Shown piece after piece: positions 36,093-48,430 of a stretch of DNA of 64,000 nucleotides (its first letter is position 1; every line of letters begins with the position of its first letter). This DNA comes from Citrus sinensis (Eukaryota > Streptophyta > Magnoliopsida > Sapindales > Rutaceae): positions 11,593,001 through 11,657,000 of the forward strand of contig NC_068562.1 in the NCBI RefSeq assembly GCF_022201045.2, given 5' to 3'. A model generated the notes under the pieces. It had not been told where the DNA came from. It did no database searches and worked only from the letters and a program-made list of their open reading frames with translations. Made by a program: the position numbers and the translations under genes.

Positions 36093-37526
36093 CACTACAA
36101 CAATAATGACCTTTTGCAACAACAAGGGTTTGTTGATCAAAGTATAAATTTTGTTACCTTAGATTGTTGCAACAAAAATACGTTTGTCTTTAAGGTCGTC
36201 GACCTAGCACTGTCGCGCTCTATATTCAGCAACAAAACAAAAGTTTTCTTGCTTTAAACATTTTTTTGCAACAAAATAGATTCGTAATAAAAAAGTGTCC
36301 AATTAGTTTACAAAATTGTTTTGCAACAAACTCTTTTGTTGCCCTTACACTAAATGTTTTTTACAACAATATTATTTTGTTGCTAAGAAATAGGATAAAT
36401 AATTTTACTACAAAACAATTGTGTAGAAATAAAATTTTTTCAACAAAATAATTATATTAAAATTTCTTAAATTTAATACAATGATAATTAATACCATTAT
36501 AAGAAAAAAGAAATTAATTAATTCAAAAGAATTACTATTATTGATGACAAATACATAAAAATTATTGCAAGATGTAATATCTATTTTTTTAAATTACAAA
36601 TGAATATAACTTTATTAATTTTCTTCATCTCGTGGTATGATTGAACTTCAATATTCCCATGCTTGAACTTCAATATTCCCTACAAAAAAACACAAACAAT
36701 AATTAGTTAACTTGTAAATGTAATAATCATGTAATATTGTAATAAAAAAAGATAAATAAAAAATAAAGAAAAATTACACCATATTGAAGAACAATAGAAG
36801 AGATATGAAGATAGAGATTGAGTTAGAGAATGAAAGAATGAGAATTATACATTTGAGATGAGGGAATGAAAGTTAAAGAAACTTATAGATGAGAGAATTT
36901 AGAATAAAAGTTAGAGAATGAAAGAATAAAAAGTGAAAGAAATAAAGTGTATGAGATATAAATAGAGAGATGGAGTTTTTAGCGATAAAATTGAAATTTT
37001 GTCACTAAAACTTATTTTGGCGGCAAACCACCCGCCTTTTATTTTAAAAATTTTCAATTTGTTTAGAGACAAAATTCTACATTTGTTGCTAAAAGTATAC
37101 ATTCGTGATAAACTTTATCTTTGTCTCAAAAAATAAAAATGTTTGGTAGAAATAAAATGATTTAATCTTTAATCTTTGACTTTTAGTAACAAAATTAGAA
37201 TATGTTGCTATAAATACACATTTAACAACAAAACTCAAATTTTGTCATAAAAAGTCAAGAACTTAAGAAGTTAAATCTTTAAATTCAGAATTTTAACTAC
37301 ATAGACCGCCATTGGTCACTCTCTCGTAACAAAACTATTTGACAACGAAGATTCTCTTACTAAATGTTTTGGTACCAAAATATTTAGTTTGGCGCTAAAA
37401 CTTTTAGCAACAAAAAGCTAATTCGTTGCTAATGTATGTCTTTAGCTACGAAATATTTGTCGCTAAAAATGTTAATTAAATATTAATTTATTTCTTAAGT
37501 ATTTGACAACTAAATATTTTTTATGT
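36093..37526. mobile_element. CACTA-like non-autonomous element, right end missing
   Basis: Begins CACTACAACAATAATGACC exactly where the alignment between the two duplication copies stops, so it is an insertion. The interior is full of short TTGCAACAAAA and TTTGTTGC motifs in both orientations, typical of subterminal repeats of CACTA elements. The expected ...TTGTTGTAGTG end is not found before the next element at 37527. No transposase. Confidence 0.6.
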
Positions 37527-38775
37527 TGCTATTAGGAGTGTTCAGAATCCAATCTGATCCGCTCAATCCGTCTAATCCGCGAAAATCCGATCCGTGGATT
37601 GGATATGAATTGAAAATTTAAAAATCCGCAGTTGATGGATTAGATATGGATTTACTTCTGTAAATCCGTAAAAATCCGCGAATCCGCAAAAAAAAAAAAT
37701 ATATATTTGTTTAGTTAAAAAATTATTATAAATTTAATTAAAGAATATTATAAATGTGACATTACATAATTACATAAGCACTATAACATATCTTAGCCAT
37801 TACCCAATAATAATAAAAAATAATCAAATAATCAAATATACGAATATAACTTGTAAAACAAAATAAAAGCAAAGTCACACGCACTAGCAAAAGCAAAATA
37901 ACATAATGCCAAGTTACCAACAATTTGCAAAGTCACCCGAAATCAAAGTAACATAACGTCAAGTCACCAACAATTTGTAAACAAAAAACCCTAAGCTTCC
38001 CCGCCGTCACATGCACTAGCAACACCCAATACTGGTTCGATACAGTACTCTCGACACCAATTTGAAAGATGTCGGCTGCACGATTCCAGCAAGAGCAAGC
38101 TATCTTCTTCCTGGAGTCCATCGAGCCACTTTACAATCACTAGTTCCAATCAAACAATTGCACTATCACAACCTTTAAGATCACCACCCGTACTTCTCCT
38201 AGTTCCCATCGTTGACGGCTTTGTAATCACCACTTTTTTATAAGTACAACAGCCCTGGTTAAGGATTAGACTATGTTTGGTTTCAGAAACTTCGCCATTT
38301 CAATTAATTGTGACTTTATTTGAACAATTAATTTCGGTATTATATTAATGTATTATTGTAACTTTATTTGAATAATTAATCTTAGTGTGTTATATTTTGA
38401 AACTTTAAACATATTATTGTAGCTTTATTTGAACAATTAATCTCGATGTGCTATATTTTGAAATTTTGAATGTATTATTTTAGTTTTATTTAAACAGTTA
38501 ATTTGTTTAAATATTATTTAATTTTAAATTTAATTGGTAGTAAAATTATTTTCATATTAGTTTTTTTTATTTCATTAGTTCATGGATTGTGGAGAACTAA
38601 AAATTTTAATCGGAAACTAATGCATAAAATGGTGGATTGGATACGAATTAAGTTAAATCTGTATCCGATCCACAGAAGTATGGATTTAATATTGATTGAG
38701 TCAAATCCGCATCCGATCCGCAGATGTATGGATTGGATTTAAATTGAGTTTAATCAATCTGTGGATTGGATTGGA
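37527..38775. mobile_element. AATCCG-rich TIR element, right end truncated
   Basis: The left end GGAGTGTTCAGAATCCAATC opens a stretch dense in AATCCG and GATCCG. The right part (about 38640-38775) is dense in the complementary GGATTGGAT and ATCCGCAGATG motifs. The mirror of the left terminus (GATTGGATTCTGAACACTCC) stops after GGATTGGATT, and the second duplication copy begins there. The middle is non-coding. Confidence 0.6.
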
Positions 38776-40601
38776 AGATAGAGATCAAGCTGAGGATCCA
38801 AGAACATTTTAGCAGAACAAAAATCTCAATCATTGAACTTAGAATTGGCTTTGGTAGCGGGGAAACAGAACCAATATCAACCATTTGAGATTTGGTGGAT
38901 GTGAATAGTTTCCAATTCAATTGATATTTCTTCAATAAATATAATTTAAAATACATAAAAAATCTCTCTTGAGATTAACTAGAATCCTCCATCAGAAGAG
39001 CTTGTGAATGGTCTCATTGTGAAAGCGTGGGGACAATTTTCCCGGGGTAATGAAGCCAAAAGCAAAAAATGATTTGTGATGTAATCTGGTATTATTTTAT
39101 GTTACCACAACTCAATCCGCAAAGACTATCTATGAAAGCAACAAGAAGAAAATCTCATACTCTGCAAGCAAATTGAGAATTTTATAATATGTTGGTCATA
39201 GATATTAAAAGGGACGGATCTCTATATTTTAATTTAAGTGTTTGTTTAGTTGTTATGTTTTAAAAATATATTTCTATTATTAATTATGTTACATTCTTAT
39301 CTTTATTTTTCTTTTTATTTTTACAATAATATCCTAACAACAATACTTTTAACATTAATTAGTTTATTTATAAAAAATTTAATTAGCAGATGAACCAATA
39401 AATATTTATTAACAAATTAACTAATAAGTATCAATATATCAAAAATAAGATTTTATGTACCTTCAGAACAATCTTACTAATAATTATTTATAAATAAATT
39501 AATATTGACTAACTTAAAGTAATATTTGATATCCTTTCAATAATCTTACTAACAATTATATATAAAATTTTAATTTACCAAATTAATAAAGTGAAATTAT
39601 AACATAAAAATTTACATTAGTTTTTATTTTATGTTTAAGATTAATTTGATAAATTAAAATTTTTTCAGTAATATCTGAAAAATATTATTGCAAGAGTATT
39701 ATTATAAAAAGAAAGAAAAATTAAGGGTAGGAACATAATATTTTTAACAGTAGAGGTTTTTGAGGTATTATTTAAAATATAAAGACTAAATGGCCTATTA
39801 AGCTAAAATATAAGGACTTAACATGCATTTACCCCATCGAAAGAAAATGTTCACTAGCTACCATAAATTGCAACAGAAACACTAGATCTATCTTGAATCC
39901 TCCTGATTGAATTTACAGTGTGTGATATTGAGCAAATGGCAAATGGTTTTAGCAGCAATAGTCTTGCTTTTGAATCTCTGATGTGATATGTCTTCTCAAT
40001 TGATTACTTACTTGAAAGTTGATTAAATATCTCTATATAATAATCATAAAAATATTTTCTGCATATGTTATATATGGGATTGTCACAAAATAGTAGAAAC
40101 GCATCAAATAACAAGATCAATTTTAGATGTAATAGAATACTAGTATGAACAATCTTTTTATAATCTGAGAGACGTTGATACCAAACATTAAAAAACTTGA
40201 AGCTGGACTGGAGGAAGGAAAATTATAGAAGCTAATATTAATCTCCTCCGGTTTAAATGAATCTAACTAAGATTAAATGGGACAGTTTCCATTTCATCTG
40301 TCGCAAACAATCCAAACTACTACCGGTACCTTAAATCAGAGATCATTAGCCTTTTTTCGAAACCAGAAGTAGAACAAGGATAACATATAGTAATGATATT
40401 GTGATCGGAATTCGGAAACTTCACCAAAAGGCAAGACTAAAAGCTCATATTCACTAAAGCTAATTTGTAAGAACTTGTAAGCATATTTAAGAATTTGCAC
40501 ATAAAGGACCAGAAAACTATAAAGTTTCTTCTATGAACGCAAAAGCTAACCTTCCGCAGGTGAGTGAAGACACTTCCATTTGCTGTCTATAGTATTTGTT
40601 T

Positions 40602-43052
40602 CTATCTTGGGCCTGATAATTGAATTTCTGACAAAAATGCACCACTATTGTCATCAATTACTCCCGAAGAAGTACCCTTTTCCCTGCTCCACTTAGAGAA
40701 ACTTGAGTAAGCCCATGAATTCAACTGAGAAGGGGTTGGAGGCTGAGGTACCGGACAGAGACCTTCAAGCATTTGGACAACTTTAGTCATCGGTGGTCTC
40801 AACTGCATCTCATTTTGTATGCACCACAATGCAACTTTAATTGCAGTAGCAATACTCTCATCATTTTCATCCATATCTAGCCTCGGATCAAGGATTTCTC
40901 TTTGTTTACCTTCTTCTAGCATCTTGAAGGCGTAGGAAGGAAATTGAGCTTTCTCTGAATCATCCCCTACAGAAAAACTCTTCCTGCCCCCGATGATCTC
41001 TAGCAAGACCATACCGTAGCTGTATACATCACTCTTCTCTGAAATAGGATTGTTTGTTATCCATTCTGGTGCAAGGTACCCCCGGGTACCCCTCAGTGTC
41101 GTGTATACAAGGCTTTCTTCACGGTTCATCAGCTTAGCCAAACCAAAATCTGAAACTTTGGCAGTGAAATTATCATCGAGAAGAACATTCTCAGGTTTTA
41201 TGTCGCAATGAACAATCTTTACCTCACACTCCTCGTGAAGATAAGCTAATCCCTTTGCCGTACCTAATGCAATATTAAATCTTGTATTCCAACTCAAAAA
41301 CTGGCTTTCCTCAGTACTATTGAAGATCCATTTATCCAAAGACCCGTTTACCAAGTACTCATAAGCAAGAAGCCTGTGAGCTCCCTCTATGCAGAAACCT
41401 TTGAGTTTGACCAGATGAACATGATGTACATTCCCAATTATTGTGACTTCAGCGCTAAATTCCTTCTTCCCCTGCCCAATGCTCTCCAGCTTTTTGACTG
41501 CCACTTGGATACCATCTGGTAGCATGCCTAGATACACTGAGCCAAACCCTCCTTGTCCAAGCTTTGCAGAGAAGTTTTTAGTTGCTTTACAAAGATCATC
41601 GTAACTGAAACGAGTGGGCATACCTGAAAAACTTTCCAAGAAATAATCCTCTTCCAAGTTTTCTTGAGAAAATTTTGTTAATCTCTTCCTTTTATTGTGG
41701 TGCCAGAGTCCTGCATAAAGTAGACTGGCAATTACAAGTATAGTTGCAACAACTATGACAACAATTAGTACGATGGTTTTCCCTCCATCACTTTCTCGAA
41801 TTTTAGAGTTTAAGACCTCATTTCCGCTTGATATTTTCATATATGAAACATAACTGGTAGAACCCTGCTGAGAGCGTTGCAAACTACCTATCTGATCAAA
41901 CAAGAAGCAATTCTTCGTACTATTTTCGAAGAACAGCACAGAGCAGGAGCAGTTATGTAGGCAAGCTTCTTTGCATGTATTAATATCATATTTTGGAAAG
42001 GGTGATACAAACCCAAGAGCAAAATAATCAAGCCTTTCACCCAGATAGAAAAGCTTTGCCGAATTCATGGATTCATTGCATGTTGAAGCAACTGGAGGTC
42101 TGCAGTTGAATTGAGATCCGAGGGAAGGAGGGCATTGGCACCGATTGTCAAAATAGCACACAAAATACGGGTTACAAGGCTCAGGAACGCTGCAAGAATT
42201 TTGCGGGATCTTGATTACCTCAGAAGTAGCTGCCCTTCCGTTACGAAGATTAGAAAATGTAATTTCCCCATTAGAGCCTAAAATGGCAGCCCAGGTAGCA
42301 TTCTCATCATTGTTTTTTGAGAAGATGAATTGCCAAAGCAATGCCTTTTTAATATCATAAAAATTCCAAGCATTGGACACCAAAGAAGCAGAATGGACCT
42401 TGGCAGCTACACTGGTATTGGTTTTCCGGCTATCGTTAGCCAAGGACCAATACGTTTGTGGAGTTTGATACCCTGCATACAAGACTAAATCACCCGACTT
42501 GAATTCAAGATAAACACTCATGTTATTGCTATTGGGAAAACTTTTAAGCCTCATCCCTTCCATAAACTGTTGGCCAGGTAAAAGGGTATCAGTTGGATGG
42601 CTAAAACTCTGCCAAAGAATACTTCCACTTACCCCAAGCAATACCAAGTTGCCCAAGTCCTGCAATTCCATGCATTCAACTTTCTGTCCTGAAGTATTTG
42701 CAGACCAAGCTTCACCATTTCCTCTTTGTAAATACGCATTCCCACTTTTCTCAAACACAAACTTATCAGAATCTCTAATCAACAAGCCTCTATTGGCAGT
42801 CCAAACTACTTTTGTGCTACTAATATGAATAACAACCAGCAAAAAGAATTGAACATCTAAAGCAGTATAAAAGCCAAAACCAAAAACCGAGTTATTAGAG
42901 ATTAGAAATAGCCCATTGTTATTGATCCACTCCATCTGGGTTGCTTCAAATCCAGGATAAAGCTTGCCAATATGTTGGGAGCCAGCAATGCAGGTTTTGA
43001 ACACAAGGAGTAGGCAAAAACACAAGGCCCCCGTGTATCTAAATAAACCCAT
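40602..43052 (-). CDS. G-type lectin S-receptor-like Ser/Thr kinase SD2-5-like, copy 2 (full length)
   Basis: Intronless, 816 residues from the ATG at 43050-43052, close to the usual family length. Signal peptide 1-24. A bulb-type (mannose-binding) lectin domain covers about 40-150 (VVWTANRGLLIRD, LWQSFSHPTDTLLPGQ). A Cys-rich PAN-like region covers about 288-405, with many N-glycosylation sites. The membrane helix is 426-448. The kinase runs from about 493 to 765, with Gly loop GQGGFG (499-504), Lys520, HCD catalytic loop (615-617, a non-RD kinase because Arg is Cys), DFG (635-637) and APE (661-663). A Ser-rich tail follows. It is expected at the plasma membrane; non-RD receptor kinases are often linked to immune signalling. 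The ligand is unknown. Confidence 0.92.
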   Translation of the reverse strand: MGLFRYTGALCFCLLLVFKTCIAGSQHIGKLYPGFEATQMEWINNNGLFLISNNSVFGFGFYTALDVQFFLLVVIHISSTKVVWTANRGLLIRDSDKFVFEKSGNAYLQRGNGEAWSANTSGQKVECMELQDLGNLVLLGVSGSILWQSFSHPTDTLLPGQQFMEGMRLKSFPNSNNMSVYLEFKSGDLVLYAGYQTPQTYWSLANDSRKTNTSVAAKVHSASLVSNAWNFYDIKKALLWQFIFSKNNDENATWAAILGSNGEITFSNLRNGRAATSEVIKIPQNSCSVPEPCNPYFVCYFDNRCQCPPSLGSQFNCRPPVASTCNESMNSAKLFYLGERLDYFALGFVSPFPKYDINTCKEACLHNCSCSVLFFENSTKNCFLFDQIGSLQRSQQGSTSYVSYMKISSGNEVLNSKIRESDGGKTIVLIVVIVVATILVIASLLYAGLWHHNKRKRLTKFSQENLEEDYFLESFSGMPTRFSYDDLCKATKNFSAKLGQGGFGSVYLGMLPDGIQVAVKKLESIGQGKKEFSAEVTIIGNVHHVHLVKLKGFCIEGAHRLLAYEYLVNGSLDKWIFNSTEESQFLSWNTRFNIALGTAKGLAYLHEECEVKIVHCDIKPENVLLDDNFTAKVSDFGLAKLMNREESLVYTTLRGTRGYLAPEWITNNPISEKSDVYSYGMVLLEIIGGRKSFSVGDDSEKAQFPSYAFKMLEEGKQREILDPRLDMDENDESIATAIKVALWCIQNEMQLRPPMTKVVQMLEGLCPVPQPPTPSQLNSWAYSSFSKWSREKGTSSGVIDDNSGAFLSEIQLSGPR

Positions 43053-43115
43053 AACTTCTTTAACTGCAAAAACGCGCTCAACTTTCCCAATAAACACAGA
43101 GAAACTTACAACCAA

Positions 43116-44495
43116 AATTTAGCTCAAAATAATTATAAAAAAAATTACAGATTTTGCTATATTTCTTAAAATTTAAACAATTGCAGGAGAATTTTGAGAC
43201 AGAACAAAGTGTGTTGAAATTATATCACAAAAAAATCGTAAAAAGACTGATAAAATATATGAATAGCAATTGTTCTGCAGACCTTCTAAATAAAGAATCA
43301 GTCAAATTACAAGCTGCGTGAATCAAAGAGTTAAAAATCTTTTCTTTAAGCTAAAAAGTGCAAAAGCAAAAAGACTAAATAAACTTGGAAACATGGTAAC
43401 TGACCTCAATTATGAGTGCCTTTTTTCACATTCTTTTCTGTTTTCCCCTATTTTAAGGAAATAGAAGCCAATCCTTTCGCTTTCTCTGGAGAGAAAAAGG
43501 AAGAGAAAGTTGGAAAAGCAGGTAATGCAAGTTGATTGTGCGACGGAAATCCTAGACTTCAATTCCAATGATGTTAATCCATGTACAGCTCCGTTTGTTT
43601 CTTATCTACGTGCATTGAATGTGATTGATACCAAATTTATCACGGTAGCTTCCACCAACTTCAGTGTCTGTGTGTCCTTTCTTGGATGCCTTTCCCTGTT
43701 TATATTTTGAATTTTCAGCCTTTCGTTATTTTTGGGTGAGATGAACTCTTACTCATGATCTTCATTTTCTTTGAATTGCATCAGTAAGTAACACTGTTAA
43801 TTTAAGTTAAAACCTTATCTCATATACCCATCAGTATATTTGGATACTAACTGATTATAAAAATAAAAATTAAACCTTGACAAAAATTAGATTATAAGAG
43901 AATCTGTGCCAATTATGATCAGACCTGAAATCCAGGATATCCGTCTCTAATGCAACAATTTATGTCTTTTGTTTACAATTTGATTATCTACTATTAGTGT
44001 GAATGTATTTGATGTACAACATAGTGCATGTAAACTGTGAAAGCTCCTTCACTGCTGCTTTCCAAATTACAACCACTAGCTTAATTTGTAATTAATGGAT
44101 GGATAAGATAAAGCCAAATTAATAATACGATCAGCTATATTATAAATTCTTTGCTCAATCAATTATTTAATCATACAATTTGCTCAACTGAGATTTGCAT
44201 GATCATAATAAATTAATACCAAGGTGTTGCATCTAATCATAATGCCACTAATGAAAGCTTCCCCCAATCTTGTCTTCTTCGCTCGAACGAGTTTTAGAGG
44301 ACGATGGCTGTCCGTGAAATTAAGACTCCATGATAAGGGTCAAGATCCCACAACCAATCAAAACGCATCTTAGTTGGTGTGATTTCACTTTGCAGTTTGG
44401 TGCCATTTTTTTATGTTAAAAAAGAATTAGAATATTTTATCGGTTGGGATTCGATAATTATTTTTATCTCGGTAAATAAAAATAATTGAAGCTGT
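43116..44495. promoter_or_regulatory. Upstream region of kinase copy 2
   Basis: Homologous to 34704-36092. Small indels and substitutions distinguish it (for example around 43560-43790), so the two kinase genes could differ in expression. Confidence 0.4.
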
Positions 44496-44819
44496 TAACA
44501 ATTGATCGAAAAGTAATTTGCCATCGTCCGTCGTTAATTGCTAAGTAACAACTTTTTTTTTTTCCCCAATTCAGCCTTCGTTGACTTTAGTGGGTCCTAC
44601 GTGATTTAAAAAAGGCAATAATGCAACGCTTTCAGCAAAATCTACCAGGCCCAAGAGGGACAAGGCCAACTGGAAATGAATTTAAAAAATCAAATAAGAA
44701 TATTCTTTTTTATTTTATTTTTATTCCTTATCGCATATTCCCCAATTTATTAACGTTTATTTATTATTGATCGTTGCGCTTGATTGACTGACGCTTAAGT
44801 GGTACTATCATGTTCGATG

Positions 44820-46669
44820 TGAGGGATAAAAGAAGGAGCATGATTGGACATGATTCTGGGTAAATTATGCGTACTGGGAGCGGCCATTATCCTTCTTCGA
44901 GTGTGGATCCAGTAGAATTCACAAACAGTAGGCTTGAGGTATTAAGAAGCGGGCACGTTGCTTGGTAAATGTGGTCATGTAAAAATCATGCGAGAAGAGG
45001 CTCAAGGCAAGTCGACTCGGAGACTCGGTCAAGAGTCATCTCGCGGATCTCCTTCGAAAGATTAGGGTACAACCCAGATTCATTAATGGCTACTTTTTTT
45101 AGAGTTCTGTTATTTGTCTTAGGTCAAATTTCGGGTCAAATCCCAAAAACTAAATTAAAACGACGCCGTTTCCTCTTCTTCATGAAACGTTACCGTTTTA
45201 CCCTAGCAAAAGCTCTCCTCTTCGTCTTTCCCTCTTCGTTCTTCGTTTTCGTCTTCTCCTCTTCGTTTTCATCTTCCCCTCTTCGTTTTCTCCTCTTCGT
45301 TTCACCAGGGAAATTTGCCATTCGTTTTTTGTCATTCGTTTTCGTCTTCCCCTCTTCGTTTTCATCTTCCCTTGGGTGGTTTATTTCTCAACTTCTCTTT
45401 TCAATCTTGCTCTTTCTCTCTAATTTTTTTGGAGCTAGCACTCGCTCGAAGAGTGTAAACTTAACCGATACATCCTTTGGTTGCAGGGAGGTGTATCAGA
45501 AGTATCCCATTGCTCTGCTCATAAAAACAGAAGTAAGATTTTAATTCTGAAGCCAGAAATTTGTTTCCCTACCAAGCATTTTTGTTTCGATTTTGAATCA
45601 GAACCCAGAAATTTTTTTTGCTTATTTCCTTCACCTATTTGATCGACCATGATTACCTCTCTGCCATCAGATAAAGCATTGGAGAGCTTGACCAACACTT
45701 CTATTCCATATTTCTGTCAAGACTTACACTTTGTAGGAATTTTCTTTGATAGAATATGGATGAAGAAATAGACTGCAAGAAGCCAGGAAATTAAAGATAT
45801 TGAACTTAGCATTTTTTAAGAGTGTCAGGGAGAAAAGCATATTTTTCTGTTGAAGAAGTGGTGGGGGGAACAAAAGATGAATTTATAAGAATTTGCTCTA
45901 TTGGGGACATCTCCTCTTCTTCTATTGCAGGATCCTCGGTCGCCACTATTAGTTCTTTGCTTGGCGGCCCCTCTGTCTGTACAGTTCCCATTGAGATAGA
46001 ATGATCAAATTCAAGAAGAAAGATGTGTTATTTTGCTTGCTCGTTGCTTTCTGTTGTGGAGTACTTAAATGTTAATGAGGAAATAAGACCGATTAGTTTG
46101 TTTTGTTTTTACTAGCTGAAACAACTACGTTTCATGCAAGCAAAAAGCAAAGAAAAAAAAAAAACCAAAACAACGCTGTTTTGAAATAATTCGGGGTTTG
46201 ACCCAAGGTTTGACTTGGGGAAAGTAACATTTTCCCTTTCTTTATCCAGTAATGAGAGCCTCACTCCTCTATATATACCCTTGAAAATTCAAAATCAGGT
46301 AAGTAATCTCTCTTTACCACTAAACTTTCTTTTGCTTTTTCTTTTATCTCTAAAATTTTTTTCAGTCTTCTTTAGACTTCTTTTAAAGATTTCTTGTCTA
46401 AAAGCAACCATAATTGAGCTTATGGCACAAATTTTTCCAAAATGCTCAGATAATTAGCTTGAGCGTTAGAGGGTTCATACTGGAAAACATCTGGCATCCC
46501 CCTTACTGTTCTTTGTGAACGCATGTGAATCTCATAGGAAGTGCTTACGGTCGCTAGTGTCTGCTCGAAGAAAAGAGGTGCAAGCAAGTACTATGTCCCA
46601 TCAAAACAAATTTAAGTGTTGGCGTGAACACTTGGTCGCAACAACATCGACCAGATTCTTGCATCAATA
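44820..46669 (+). repeat. 5' LTR of the gypsy element (with an insertion)
   Basis: Starts TGAGGGATAAA. Matches the 3' LTR in two blocks (44820 to about 45095 and about 46237-46669) separated by a roughly 1.1-kb insertion. A TATA box (CTCTATATATA, about 46268) lies in the second block. Just after the LTR, TTTTGGCGTTATTTGTGGAG (from 46670) resembles the TGGCGCC-type primer-binding region of gypsy elements. Confidence 0.8.
45095..46236. mobile_element. TIR element inserted in the 5' LTR, possibly carrying a gene fragment
   Basis: The interruption is absent from the 3' LTR. Its ends form a degenerate inverted repeat: GGTCAAATTTCGGGTCAAAT with AAAACGACGCCGTTT on the left, and the inverse motifs (AACGCTGTTTTG, GGTTTGACCC) on the right. 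This is a Mutator-like pattern, but the exact ends and target duplication are blurred by T-runs. Inside are TTCGTCTTCCCCTC-type simple repeats and, on the minus strand at 45806-45991, a 61-codon ORF with an acidic EDPAIEEEEMSPIEQI segment that could be a captured host exon. Confidence 0.5.
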
Positions 46670-46699
46670 TTTTGGCGTTATTTGTGGAGACAAAATGAA

Positions 46700-46835
46700 A
46701 AGTTACCATTACCAGAGCAAGTTAAAGAACATGCAAACCACTACTAAAGCAAGTTGAAGAAAAGGCAAACCACTACCAGAGCAAGTTGAAGAAAAAGCAA
46801 ACCACTACTACAACAAGTTGAAGAAAAGGCGAACA
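46700..46835. repeat. 33-bp tandem repeat, about four copies
   Basis: Copies of ACCACTACCAGAGCAAGTTG plus AAGAAAAGGCAA, period about 33, start the element's internal region just after the LTR. A repeat of 11 codons would encode a charged, coiled-coil-like stretch. Confidence 0.75.
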
Positions 46836-46839
46836 AACA

Positions 46840-48430
46840 TAAATATGAGAGGTAATTATGTTCAAGGAATTGAGACCGAGGTGAATAAGTCTGTCACTTT
46901 GTGAGAGATAGCGAATGAAGCAAGGATAGGACAATGCATGAGTGAATGAAATTTATGAAAAGATAGATGGAGACCCTCACCGCAATGCTACATGATTTGA
47001 GGGATATGCAGATGATGTTTGGTGGAGGAAACCTGGAGGAGAATCAAGATTCCATAGAACTTAGTAATCGAACATCTCGAGGTGAGTAGATCTTAAAGTA
47101 AGAAACTAGTTTTGTAGCGAGCAGAATCCTGGAGAAGGAAATCAATTTCGAGGTAATTAGAATTTGTCAAATGCTGCAAGGGGAACAAATATTGAAGAAA
47201 GGGAGCTAAGGAAGCATCTACATGATATAGTACGAGAACACGAACAAATTACTGCAAGGAATCCCAGTCATGTAGTGGAATTAAAATGAGAGGTGTGAAG
47301 GTTGGCTTAAATTATCGATGAGATGTAAGGTCGAGGAAAGGCTCTAAGCTGGAGAATTATACTGAACAACGAGTCCTTACTCTCAGTAGAAATTATGAGC
47401 ACCATAATCCTAAAGGATTTCTGTTTTTAAATCTAGAAAAAGCGACATTTGGTGCATATTTAGAGTTTCAATGGCATGACAGGGGTGCAAGGACTGACAC
47501 AAGTGCAAATATGCAAAGAGTTTTTGCTGACATTAGAAAGGCAAGCACCATAATGATATCATAAACTGCCTCGCGGAAGTATCATAAGTTTCGAGCAGAT
47601 GTGTGTAGAGTTTATGGAACAATTTTGTAGAGCGGTGGCCCTAAAAGATGATATAACAGAGCTAATTAGATCAAATAAGGAGAGGACAAGTCACTTCGAA
47701 AGTTTGTAAGGAGGTACCATCAAGCAATCCTCGACCTTAGAGCCTTCAGTCATCCTTAAGCCTTGAGGTTATTAAAAGCGGGAGTGAAGATAGGGCAGGT
47801 GTGTTATAACTTAAGAAATCCATAATATGTTCATATTTCGCTGCATATAAACAGACAAAAAAGGATATTAAAATTGGGGAAGAAAAATCAGCAAGAATTA
47901 GAAGTGAATAATTATAAGAGATGAGATGGTAGGAGAAGAAAGCTCAGAAAGGAAGTGGGTCAGTGAGGTGCCATGCAAAACCACCAATGAGCAAAGGAGT
48001 GGATAGGCGAGCAGCTCTATACCTACGTTATCAAAGACCACCTTAATTTCACCAAGATAGGTTTTCATCTTACAAATATCTAAACAAAGATCATTGGAGG
48101 GAGCCTCATCGACCACACATCAACACCAACTACACACAAAGCACCATATTCAATATAACTGACCCATTATTACCTAGACATGCTCATAGTAATTTCTTAA
48201 GAGATACAGCAATGTAAATGATTGACTAGAGCACTGCTTACAGGCAGCAGACAGTACACATCGTTGAAAGTTTCGCTGGAGAAGTTGTTCCATGCAATAA
48301 AGGATCGGGATCTCTGTATCCTCCTGCACTGCTCGCACAGAGGGCTAACAAATGAGATCGAAATAAGTTCTACGAGTTTCATGATACTTATGGCCATACC
48401 ACACTTCAATATTGCGATCTAAAAAATCTA
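46840..48430 (+). pseudogene. Gypsy gag, degenerate
   Basis: Broken by many stops and frameshifts. Recognisable pieces are a capsid segment near 47690-47775 (SLRKFVRRYHQAILDLRAF after frame correction) and, near 48350-48450, a fragment resembling the FHDTYGHTTLQYCDLKNLVEDLI nucleocapsid-adjacent motif. No intact product is possible. Confidence 0.65.

Larger units (their letters stand above)
38769..44495. repeat. Tandem segmental duplication, copy 2 (uninterrupted)
   Basis: 5,727 bp aligned to copy 1 at 24990-36092. It keeps the empty copia site (TTAAA at 39205-39209) and the complete kinase gene. After 44495 the sequence differs from copy 1, which there carries the CACTA-like element. Confidence 0.92.

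Noticed and set aside
44815..44819. Target duplication of the gypsy element
   Set aside because: CGATG before the 5' LTR does not match the bases after the 3' LTR (ATCAA), so no duplication is claimed.
44969..45544. 191-codon plus-strand ORF rich in Phe and Ser
   Set aside because: It crosses the LTR/insertion border, and its composition comes from TTCGTCTTC simple repeats.
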